NCBI GenBank assembly: GCA_946478765.1
Contig: CAMLDH010000229.1
Span: 1-6,371 of the forward strand
Direction: 5' to 3'
From: an uncultured Oxalobacteraceae bacterium
GTDB taxonomy: Bacteria > Pseudomonadota > Gammaproteobacteria > Burkholderiales > Burkholderiaceae
Length of the DNA: 6,371 nucleotides
A program made the translations under genes and the position numbers. The notes beneath the pieces were generated by a model that had not been told where the DNA came from, did no database searches, and saw only the letters and a program-made list of their open reading frames with translations. Positions 1-5,496 of this stretch are shown here, in pieces; the stretch's first letter is position 1, and each line of letters opens with the position of its first letter.

Positions 1-1476
1 GTCGGCTATTTGTATTGCATCGACAATCCGCGTACCGACTGGCGTTTCCGCACTGAAGCGGATGCCGGTTTGAATGGCCGCAGCCTGATCTATCCGCGCG
101 GCAAAGTGCTGGGGGGATCATCCTCGATCAACGGCATGATTTACATGCGCGGCCAGGCGCGCGATTACGATCAATGGGCGCGCTTGAGCGGCGACGACAG
201 CTGGCGCTGGGACCAGGTGCTGCCCTTGTTCAAGAAGACCGAAGACCATCACAACGGTGGCGATGCGTATCATGGTGCCGGCGGCGAATGGCGCGTGGAA
301 AAGCAGCGCCTGTCATGGAAAATCCTCGATGCATTTCGCGAGGCGGCGGCGCAGACCGGCATTCCGATGACGGAGGATTTCAATCGCGGCGACAACGAAG
401 GCTGCGGTTATTTCGAGGTCAATCAAAAACGCGGCGTGCGCTGGAATACCGCGCAGGCGTTTTTGAAAAATGCAGTGCGGCACGGCAAGCTCGACATCAT
501 GACCGGCTGCCACGTCACACGCTTGCGCATCGAATCCACCGACCAAGGCAAGACATGCACCGGCGTTGAATTCAGCGGCGGCGGCACCGCGTGGTTTGCG
601 GAATCGACATACGAAACGATTTTGACTGCGGGTGCGGTCGGCTCGCCGCAACTCTTGCAATTGTCCGGCATCGGTCCGGCGGCGTTGCTGCAGCAACATG
701 GCATTGCGCCCGTGGTCGATGCGCCGGGGGTCGGCGAGAATCTGCAAGACCATTTGCAATTGCGCATGGCGTTCAAGGTGAGCGGCGTGAAGACCTTGAA
801 CACGATGGCCAACAACTGGTTCGGCAAGATGAAAATCGGCATCGAATATGCGCTCAACAAGAGCGGCCCGATGTCGATGGCGCCGTCGCAGCTCGGCGCA
901 TTTGCCAAGTCCGATGCAGCGCAGGCGACCCCCAATCTCGAATTTCACGTGCAACCCTTGTCGCTGGAAAGATTCGGCGAACCCTTGCACGCATTTCCTG
1001 CATTCACTGCCAGCGTTTGTAATGTGCGCCCGACTGCGCGCGGCCATATTCGTATTGCATCCGCTGATCCATTTGCCGCGCCGAAAATCACTGCCAATTA
1101 TTTGAGCACGGACGCCGATCGCAAGACGGCGGCACAGGCATTGATGCTGACCCGAAAAATCGTCGCTGCCCCGGCGCTGAAAAAATATGCGCCGGACGAA
1201 TTCAAGCCCGGCGTGCAGTATCACACTGAAGAAGAACTTGCGCAGGTGGCAGGCGACATCGGCACCACGATTTTCCATCCGGTCGGCACCTGCAAAATGG
1301 GACGCAACGATGATCCGCAGGCCGTGGTCGACAGCCAGCTATGCGTAAAAGGCGTGGCAGGTTTGCGCGTGGTCGATGCATCGATCATGCCGACGATTAC
1401 TTCAGGCAATACCAATTCCCCCACCATCATGATTGCGGAAAAAGCCGCGCAATTGATTCGCAACATACGCCGCTGA
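1..1476 (+). CDS. GMC-family FAD-dependent alcohol/choline-type dehydrogenase (5' end missing)
   Basis: The reading frame is open from the first base to a TGA at 1474-1476, giving 491 residues. The N-terminal Rossmann FAD-binding GxGxxG segment lies outside the window; members of about 530-560 residues suggest some 60-70 are missing. What is visible is diagnostic of glucose-methanol-choline oxidoreductases: the first GMC signature starts at GKVLGGSSSING (residues 34-45, window numbering), the second is GAVGSPQLLQLSGIG (211-225), and the C-terminal catalytic region has HPVGTCKMG (His426) followed by SGNTNSP (Asn470), matching the His/Asn pair of choline oxidase and AlkJ-like enzymes. By family it oxidises an alcohol to an aldehyde, passing electrons from FAD to an acceptor. 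The substrate cannot be read from sequence; 'choline dehydrogenase' labels are often over-assigned here. It points toward the downstream ABC importer, but a 301-bp structured gap suggests separate transcription. Confidence 0.93.
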   Translation, partial: VGYLYCIDNPRTDWRFRTEADAGLNGRSLIYPRGKVLGGSSSINGMIYMRGQARDYDQWARLSGDDSWRWDQVLPLFKKTEDHHNGGDAYHGAGGEWRVEKQRLSWKILDAFREAAAQTGIPMTEDFNRGDNEGCGYFEVNQKRGVRWNTAQAFLKNAVRHGKLDIMTGCHVTRLRIESTDQGKTCTGVEFSGGGTAWFAESTYETILTAGAVGSPQLLQLSGIGPAALLQQHGIAPVVDAPGVGENLQDHLQLRMAFKVSGVKTLNTMANNWFGKMKIGIEYALNKSGPMSMAPSQLGAFAKSDAAQATPNLEFHVQPLSLERFGEPLHAFPAFTASVCNVRPTARGHIRIASADPFAAPKITANYLSTDADRKTAAQALMLTRKIVAAPALKKYAPDEFKPGVQYHTEEELAQVAGDIGTTIFHPVGTCKMGRNDDPQAVVDSQLCVKGVAGLRVVDASIMPTITSGNTNSPTIMIAEKAAQLIRNIRR

Positions 1477-1510
1477 TCTTCACGCATGCTGCATTGAGAA
1501 AATCAATTGC
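1449..1510. repeat. 10-bp perfect inverted repeat across the dehydrogenase stop codon
   Basis: GCAATTGATT at 1449-1458, inside the last codons of the dehydrogenase gene, is the exact reverse complement of AATCAATTGC at 1501-1510. A 42-nt loop containing the TGA stop separates the arms. In RNA it could close a 3'-end structure, but no T-tract follows, so it is not a standard intrinsic terminator. A 10-bp match at this distance could occur by chance in a window of this size. Confidence 0.3.
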
Positions 1511-1559
1511 ACATGACGTGAGCAAACGCAAACAAGGGCGTTGCAATCGCAATACACTG

Positions 1560-1584
1560 ATCTACGCAACTTCATTGCGTAGAT
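1560..1584. promoter_or_regulatory. Perfect palindrome, 10-bp arms with 5-nt spacer; candidate operator
   Basis: ATCTACGCAA (1560-1569) and TTGCGTAGAT (1575-1584) are exact reverse complements around the spacer CTTCA. A+T-rich sequence follows (AAAATT), with no T-run, so an intrinsic terminator is unlikely. The half-site core ACGCAA occurs once more at 1526-1531. A symmetric site in front of a transporter operon fits the binding site of a dimeric regulator, but the sequence does not let me name the regulator family, and no regulator gene is in the window. Confidence 0.5.
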
Positions 1585-1608
1585 AAAATTCGTTTCGATT
1601 TCGTCCAA

Positions 1609-1636
1609 TTCACCAGGTTTTTTCACGATCTATTTT
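1609..1636 (+). promoter_or_regulatory. Weak sigma-70-like promoter candidate for the transporter operon
   Basis: TTCACC (1609-1614) resembles a -35 box at four of six positions. TATTTT (1631-1636), after a 16-bp spacer, resembles a -10 box at four of six. Initiation would fall near 1643, leaving the foldable segment 1672-1749 inside the leader of livG. The match is weak in a T-rich stretch where such pairs arise easily; an activator-dependent promoter nearer the palindrome is equally possible. Confidence 0.2.
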
Positions 1637-1660
1637 CTGCATTTTTCATTGCAGATAGCA

Positions 1661-1746
1661 GGTTGGGGATAGCGTAGCGAAACCCGGCATCGCCAGTCGC
1701 CATTGCATCATCTGTACCGTGCATGGCAAAGCGTTGGGTTTCGTTA
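1661..1746. repeat. Two inverted CGAAACCC-type repeat elements (REP/BIME-like)
   Basis: The segment 1661-1690 has the layout GGTTGGGG, then TAGCGTAGCG, then AAACCC. The reverse complement of 1732-1746 gives TAACGAAACCCAACG, matching 1675-1685 at 10 of 11 positions. From memory, the layout GGTTGGG, AGCGNAGCG, AAACCCAAC resembles a short intergenic repeat common in proteobacterial genomes. The two halves lie in opposite orientation, as in paired REP elements. Whether this genome has other copies cannot be seen here. Confidence 0.35.
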
Positions 1747-1749
1747 TGT
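1672..1749 (+). promoter_or_regulatory. Foldable leader segment upstream of livG (17-pair stem plus inner hairpin)
   Basis: Positions 1672-1688 pair without interruption with 1733-1749 as RNA: 12 Watson-Crick and 5 G-U pairs, with a core of CGAAACCC (1678-1685) against GGGTTTCG (1736-1743). Inside, GCCAT-T-GCA (1699-1707) pairs with TGCATGGC (1720-1727) with one bulged T, leaving a loop of about 10-12 nt. All five wobbles have G on the left and T on the right, so the fold is continuous only in the + strand transcript. It ends 18 nt before the livG Shine-Dalgarno and lacks a T-tract, so it is not a terminator. It may be a cis-acting leader RNA or the remnant of two inverted copies of a short dispersed repeat. 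Confidence 0.45.
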
Positions 1750-1767
1750 GCTTAAAAATTGAGCAGT

Positions 1768-1773
1768 AAGGAG
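1768..1773 (+). promoter_or_regulatory. Ribosome binding site of livG
   Basis: AAGGAG at 1768-1773 precedes a double ATG (1778 and 1781). The spacing is 4 nt to the first ATG and 7 nt to the second, which favours 1781. Confidence 0.7.
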
Positions 1774-1780
1774 AGGCATG

Positions 1781-2551
1781 ATGAACGACGTGATCCTGGA
1801 GACGCACAAGCTGATCAAGGAATTCAAGGGCTTCACTGCGGTGAACGAGGTGGACCTGCGCGTGATGCGCGGCCATATCCATGCATTGATCGGACCGAAC
1901 GGCGCGGGCAAGACCACGTGCTTCAATTTGCTGACCAAGTTTCTGGTGCCGACTTCCGGCAACATCATTTTCAATGGCCGCGACATCACCGATGCGAAGC
2001 CGGCGCGCATTGCGCGGCAAGGCGTGATCCGCTCGTTTCAGATTTCTGCGGTGTTCCCGCATTTGAGCGTCATGGAAAACGTGCGGATCGGTTTGCAGCG
2101 CGCATTGGGTACTTCCTTTCATTTCTGGAAAAGCGAGCGCACGTTGTCGCGCCTGAATGACCGCGCGATGGCGTTGCTGGCGCAAGTCGATCTGACCGAG
2201 TTCGCCGACACCATCACGGTCGATCTGCCGTACGGCCGCAAACGTGCGCTGGAAATCGCGACCACGCTGGCAATGGAGCCCGAGCTGATGCTGCTGGATG
2301 AACCGACGCAAGGCATGGGTCACGAAGACGTGAGCCGCGTGACCGACCTGATCAAGAAGGTGTCGGCCGGACGCACGATCCTGATGGTGGAACACAACAT
2401 GAACGTGGTGTCCGACATCTGCGACAAGATCTCGGTGTTGCAGCGCGGCGCGATTCTGGCCGAAGGCAGCTACCGGGAAGTGTCGAACAATCCGCAAGTG
2501 ATGGAGGCCTACATGGGGACCGCGTCGGGTGCGCTGGAAGGAGCCCATTGA
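1781..2551 (+). CDS. livG: Branched-chain-amino-acid-type ABC transporter ATPase, LivG family
   Basis: This 256-residue cytoplasmic ATPase has the usual LivG length. It shows Walker A GPNGAGKTT (38-46, catalytic-site Lys44), Q-loop Gln87 (RSFQIS), the LivG-type signature LPYGRKR (149-155) in place of LSGGQ, Walker B LMLLDEPT (169-176) and H-loop His205 in VEHNM. All nucleotide-binding motifs are intact. It should pair with the LivF-like ATPase to power import through the LivH/LivM-like permeases of the same operon. Start 1781 is preferred over ATG 1778 because of Shine-Dalgarno spacing; the proteins would differ by one Met. The stop TGA (2549-2551) shares its A with the next start codon, indicating translational coupling. 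The gene symbol denotes the family; the substrate need not be leucine, isoleucine or valine. Confidence 0.93.
   Translation: MNDVILETHKLIKEFKGFTAVNEVDLRVMRGHIHALIGPNGAGKTTCFNLLTKFLVPTSGNIIFNGRDITDAKPARIARQGVIRSFQISAVFPHLSVMENVRIGLQRALGTSFHFWKSERTLSRLNDRAMALLAQVDLTEFADTITVDLPYGRKRALEIATTLAMEPELMLLDEPTQGMGHEDVSRVTDLIKKVSAGRTILMVEHNMNVVSDICDKISVLQRGAILAEGSYREVSNNPQVMEAYMGTASGALEGAH
2538..2543 (+). promoter_or_regulatory. Ribosome binding site of livF inside livG
   Basis: AAGGAG at 2538-2543 lies 7 nt before ATG 2551. This supports ATG 2551 over the in-frame TTG at 2548. Confidence 0.75.
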
Positions 2552-3261
2552 TGGCGACGCCGGCACTGGAAATCAAGAACCTGCATACCTGGTATGGCGA
2601 GTCGCATATTTTGCATGACATCAATCTGGTCGTGAATCATGGCGAGGTCGTGACGCTGTTGGGACGCAACGGCGCCGGGCGTACCACGACGCTGCGCGCG
2701 ATCATGGGTTTGACCGGCATGCGCAAAGGCTCGATCAAGATCAATGGCGTCGAGGCAATCGGTTTGCCGACGTACAAGGTGGCGCATCTCGGCGTCGGTT
2801 ATTGCCCGGAAGAGCGCGGTATTTTTTCGTCGTTGTCGACCGAAGAAAACCTGATGCTGCCGCCGTTCGTGTCGAAGACCGATCACGGCATGTCGATCAA
2901 GGAAATCTACGAGATGTTTCCCAATCTGGAAGAGCGCAAATCGAGCCAGGGTACGCGCCTGTCCGGCGGCGAACAGCAGATGCTGGCGGTCGCGCGCATT
3001 CTGCGCACCGGTGCGCGCCTGCTGTTGCTCGACGAAATTTCAGAGGGCTTGGCGCCCGTGATCGTGCAAACGCTCGCGCGCATGATCATGACCCTGAAGA
3101 CGAAGGGCTACACCATCGTGATGGTGGAACAGAATTTCCGTTTCGCGGCACCGCTGGCGGACCGGTTTTACGTGGTTGAACATGGGCAGATTGTGGCGAC
3201 CTTCGCGGCTTCTGAATTGAAGGCCAAGATGCCCGTGCTCAACGAATTGCTCGGTGTGTAG
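2551..3261 (+). CDS. livF: Branched-chain-amino-acid-type ABC transporter ATPase, LivF family, with Arg in Walker A
   Basis: This 236-residue cytoplasmic ATPase has the usual LivF length. The Walker A reads GRNGAGRTT (38-46): the normally invariant lysine is Arg44 (codon CGT at 2680-2682). The Q-loop region is PEERGIF (86-92), the signature LSGGEQQ (137-143) is canonical, Walker B is LLLLDEISEGLAP (157-169) with Ile163 where Pro is usual, and the H-loop position is Gln194 (VEQN), which is normal for LivF. Despite the Walker A change the gene shows no decay: full length, no frameshift, intact C-terminus ending LNELLGV. I recall the Arg and the DEISEGLAP wording from related LivF-like proteins of betaproteobacteria, so this may be a subfamily trait. 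It overlaps livG by 1 nt and should form a heterodimer with LivG, which keeps its own lysine. Confidence 0.92.
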   Translation: MATPALEIKNLHTWYGESHILHDINLVVNHGEVVTLLGRNGAGRTTTLRAIMGLTGMRKGSIKINGVEAIGLPTYKVAHLGVGYCPEERGIFSSLSTEENLMLPPFVSKTDHGMSIKEIYEMFPNLEERKSSQGTRLSGGEQQMLAVARILRTGARLLLLDEISEGLAPVIVQTLARMIMTLKTKGYTIVMVEQNFRFAAPLADRFYVVEHGQIVATFAASELKAKMPVLNELLGV

Positions 3262-3262
3262 G

Positions 3263-3283
3263 AATTGGGAAATTGGGAATTGG
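3263..3283 (+). repeat. Three near-tandem AATTGG(G) units after livF
   Basis: AATTGGG occurs at 3263-3269 and 3271-3277, and AATTGG at 3278-3283, immediately after the livF stop. It is a small low-complexity tandem array in the 65-nt gap before the binding-protein gene. It cannot form a hairpin terminator and no function is apparent. Confidence 0.5.
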
Positions 3284-3313
3284 TTTGAGGCGTTGATGCA
3301 TCCGCTTTTAATT

Positions 3314-3320
3314 AAAGGAG
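3314..3320 (+). promoter_or_regulatory. Strong ribosome binding site of the binding-protein gene
   Basis: AAAGGAG at 3314-3320 lies 6 nt before ATG 3327, embedded in an A/T-rich stretch (TTTAATTAAA 3307-3316). It is the best Shine-Dalgarno of the operon, fitting the high synthesis that periplasmic binding proteins usually need relative to their permeases. Confidence 0.75.
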
Positions 3321-3326
3321 AACACA

Positions 3327-4535
3327 ATGAAGTTGAATGCAATGACGCTTGCGGTGTCCACCGCGTTTGCAATGGGATACGCGGCATCGGCATCGGCCCA
3401 GATTTCCGGTGATGTCGTCAAGATCGGCTTCATTACCGATGTGTCGGGTCTGTATTCCGATATCGACGGGCAGGGTGGGGCGGAAGCAATCAAGATGGCG
3501 ATTGCTGATTTCGGCGGCAGCGTCAACGGCAAGAAAATCGAATTCATGTCGGCCGATCATCAGAACAAGGCAGATATCGCGGCCAGCAAGGCGCGCGAAT
3601 GGTTCGACCGGCAAGGCGTCGATCTTTTGATTGGCGGCACCAATTCCGGCACCAGTCTCGCGATGTCGAAGCTGGCGGCGGAAAAGAAAAAGCCCTTCAT
3701 TGCGGTCGGCGCCGGCAGCGCCCGCCTGACCAATGAAGAGTGCACGCCTTACACGGTTCACTATGCATACGATACGGTGGCGCTGGCCAAGGGCACCGGC
3801 TCCGCGGTGGTGAAGCAGGGCGGCAAGACCTGGTTCTTCCTGACGGCCGATTATGCATTCGGCCACTCGTTGGAAAACGATACGGCGAGAGTGGTGAAGG
3901 CATCGGGCGGCACCGTGCTCGGTTCAGTGAAACATCCATTGTCGGCGTCCGACTTCTCGTCCTTCCTGCTGCAGGCACAGGCATCGAAAGCGCAGATCCT
4001 CGGCCTGGCCAATGCCGGCGGCGACACCATCAATGCGATCAAGGCCGCCAACGAGTTCGGCGTGACCAAGACGATGCGGCTGGCCGGCTTGCTGATGTTC
4101 ATCAACGACGTGCATTCGCTGACCTTGCCGCTGACGCAGGGCATGTACCTGACCGATAGCTGGTACTGGGATCAGAGCGACGATAGCCGCAAATGGGCGC
4201 GCCGCTATTTCAGCAAGATGAAGAAGATGCCGTCGAGCATACAAGCGGCGGATTACTCGGCCGCGATGACTTATCTGAATGCGGTGAAAGCGGCCGGCAC
4301 CGATGCACCGGAAAAAGTATTGGAACAACTGAAGTCGACCAAGATCAATGACATGTATGCAAAAGGCGGCGTGGTGCGTCCGGATGGCCGCATGGTGCAC
4401 GACATGTTCCTGATGCAAGTGAAGACGCCGGCGGAATCGAAGGCGGCATGGGATTACTACAAGGTGGTGCAGACGATTCCGGGCGATCAGGCATTCACCA
4501 CCAAGACCGAATCGAAGTGCGCACTGTGGAAGTAA
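3327..4535 (+). CDS. Periplasmic substrate-binding protein of the Liv-type ABC transporter (Peripla_BP_6 family)
   Basis: This 402-residue protein has a Sec signal peptide: Lys2, a hydrophobic stretch (about 5-20) and likely cleavage at ASASA|QIS (after Ala24). The mature part is a type I periplasmic binding fold: VKIGFITDVSGLYSDIDG (31-48) opens the first domain, DLLIGGTNSGTS (99-110) is the ligand-contact region typical of the family, and LTADYAFGHSLE (172-183) leads into the second domain. Cys139 (NEECTPYTVHY) and Cys398 (SKCALWK) are the only cysteines and probably form a disulfide, a pattern I recall from this subfamily. No lipobox is present, so it should be soluble in the periplasm. 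It delivers ligand to the LivH/LivM-like permeases. The ligand is unknown; this subgroup is divergent from the Leu/Ile/Val-binding LivJ/LivK, and aromatic acids or other small organic compounds are possible. Confidence 0.92.
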   Translation: MKLNAMTLAVSTAFAMGYAASASAQISGDVVKIGFITDVSGLYSDIDGQGGAEAIKMAIADFGGSVNGKKIEFMSADHQNKADIAASKAREWFDRQGVDLLIGGTNSGTSLAMSKLAAEKKKPFIAVGAGSARLTNEECTPYTVHYAYDTVALAKGTGSAVVKQGGKTWFFLTADYAFGHSLENDTARVVKASGGTVLGSVKHPLSASDFSSFLLQAQASKAQILGLANAGGDTINAIKAANEFGVTKTMRLAGLLMFINDVHSLTLPLTQGMYLTDSWYWDQSDDSRKWARRYFSKMKKMPSSIQAADYSAAMTYLNAVKAAGTDAPEKVLEQLKSTKINDMYAKGGVVRPDGRMVHDMFLMQVKTPAESKAAWDYYKVVQTIPGDQAFTTKTESKCALWK

Positions 4536-4566
4536 GCATAAGCGGCAGATAGCGCCAAGCTCGCGG

Positions 4567-4589
4567 CTCCTTCCCCCTTTTATTTTCTC
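4567..4589 (+). promoter_or_regulatory. Pyrimidine tract in the 63-nt gap before livH
   Basis: From 4567 to 4589 there is only one purine (A4582) in 23 bases, ending 9 nt before the livH ATG. The gap 4536-4598 lacks a recognisable Shine-Dalgarno. The tract contains CTCCTT (4567-4572), the same sequence as the anti-Shine-Dalgarno of 16S rRNA. It could be a ribosomal protein S1 landing site or part of a processing site; both are inference. Confidence 0.4.
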
Positions 4590-4598
4590 GAATTCGCC

Positions 4599-5483
4599 AT
4601 GGAAATTTTCGGCATTCCCCTGCAAGCGTTGATGAGCCAGTTGTTGCTGGGGCTGGTCAACGGTTCGTTTTACGCGATGCTGTCGCTTGGGCTCGCCGTC
4701 ATTTTCGGTTTGCTCAATGTCATCAACTTCGCACACGGTGCGCTGTACATGGTGGGTGCCTTCATCGCGTGGATGGGATTGAATTATCTCGGACTCAATT
4801 ACTGGGTGATGCTGATCGCGGCGCCGCTGGTGGTCGGCGCGTTCGGCATCCTGATCGAGCGAAGCATGCTGCGCCGGCTGTACAAGCTCGATCATCTGTA
4901 TGGCTTGTTATTGACCTTCGGCATTACGCTGATGCTCGAAGGCTTGTTCCGCTCGTTCTATGGCGTATCGGGGCAGCCGTATTCGGTGCCGGACGCATTG
5001 CAGGGCGCGACCAATCTCGGCTTCATGATCCTGCCGAATTACCGCGCGTGGGTGGTGCTGGCGTCGTTGGTGGTGTGCTTTGCAACGTGGTTCGTGATTG
5101 AAAAAACCAAGCTCGGCGCCTATCTGCGCGCCGGCACCGAGAACCCGAAACTGGTGGAAGCCTTCGGCATCAATGTGCCGTTGATGGTGACGCTGACCTA
5201 CGGCTTCGGCGTGGCGCTGGCGGGCTTTGCCGGCGTGCTGGCGGCGCCGGTGATCCAGGTGTCGCCGCTGATGGGGTCGAACCTGATCATCGTCGTGTTC
5301 GCGGTGGTGGTGATCGGCGGCATGGGGTCGATCATGGGGTCGATTCTGACCGGACTGGGGCTGGGTGTGATCGAAGGATTGACGCGCGTGTTTTATCCGC
5401 AGTTGTCGGCCACGGTCGTGTTCATCGTGATGGCGATTGTATTGATGATTCGCCCGGCCGGCTTGTTCGGCAAAGAGAAATAG
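4599..5483 (+). CDS. livH: Branched-chain-amino-acid-type ABC transporter permease, LivH family
   Basis: This 294-residue inner-membrane protein of normal LivH length belongs to the BPD_transp_2 family. About eight hydrophobic segments are visible (roughly 12-37, 43-60, 66-86, 101-120, 149-168, 195-216, 227-256, 268-288). The family hallmarks are NGSFYAMLSLGLAVIFG (21-37), NVINFAHGA (40-48) and the cytoplasmic coupling loop between segments five and six (about 168-194, with LGAYLRAGTENP and AFGIN) that contacts the ATPases. The C-terminus ends RPAGLFGKEK, typical of LivH. It forms half of the permease channel with the LivM-like protein. The ATG at 4599 is supported by alignment of the MEIFGIPLQAL start with the family, although no Shine-Dalgarno is visible upstream, which is unlike its operon neighbours. 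Confidence 0.93.
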   Translation: MEIFGIPLQALMSQLLLGLVNGSFYAMLSLGLAVIFGLLNVINFAHGALYMVGAFIAWMGLNYLGLNYWVMLIAAPLVVGAFGILIERSMLRRLYKLDHLYGLLLTFGITLMLEGLFRSFYGVSGQPYSVPDALQGATNLGFMILPNYRAWVVLASLVVCFATWFVIEKTKLGAYLRAGTENPKLVEAFGINVPLMVTLTYGFGVALAGFAGVLAAPVIQVSPLMGSNLIIVVFAVVVIGGMGSIMGSILTGLGLGVIEGLTRVFYPQLSATVVFIVMAIVLMIRPAGLFGKEK

Positions 5484-5496
5484 AAATGGACTATCC

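Larger units (their letters stand above)
1477..1777. other. 301-bp intergenic region between dehydrogenase and transporter operon
   Basis: No credible gene is present on either strand. The region is visibly richer in A+T than the flanking genes. From left to right it contains a run with three ACGCAA-type elements (1526-1531, 1564-1569, and inverted at 1575-1580), a perfect palindrome (1560-1584), T-rich stretches (about 1589-1650) with a weak promoter-like pair, a short 6-bp inverted repeat (TCTGCA 1636-1641, TGCAGA 1650-1655), and a long foldable segment (1672-1749) just before the livG ribosome binding site. It probably holds the promoter and control sites of the ABC transporter operon. I find no intrinsic terminator with a T-tract for the dehydrogenase gene. 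Confidence 0.7.

Noticed and set aside
313..1278. Long antisense open frame (321 aa) opposite the dehydrogenase gene
   Set aside because: Its composition (Arg, His, Gln rich, no recognisable motif) is what codon bias produces on the opposite strand of a GC-rich gene; the + strand has intact GMC signatures.
1560..1590. Perfect hairpin as an intrinsic terminator for the dehydrogenase gene
   Set aside because: No T-tract follows on the + strand; the next bases are AAAATT.
1723..1769. Two tiny frames before livG (MAKRWVSLCA at 1723-1755 and MCLKIEQ at 1746-1769) as leader peptides
   Set aside because: Neither has a Shine-Dalgarno or a run of regulatory codons. The second ends on the livG ribosome binding site, but such short frames arise easily by chance.
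1646..2566. Antisense open frame (306 aa) covering livG and part of the intergenic region
   Set aside because: It is His/Arg/Gln rich with no domain, and it lies over a fully motif-supported ATPase gene.
2680..2682. Arg44 in LivF as a sign of a pseudogene
   Set aside because: The gene is full length, keeps its signature and Walker B acidic residues, has a good ribosome binding site, and is coupled to livG.
4548..4588. Terminator or attenuator between the binding-protein gene and livH
   Set aside because: A T-rich stretch exists, but the GC-rich bases before it form only 3-bp stems, too weak for an intrinsic terminator.
3924..4895. Antisense open frame (323 aa) across the binding-protein and livH junction
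   Set aside because: Same shadow composition; it spans two well-supported genes and has no motif.
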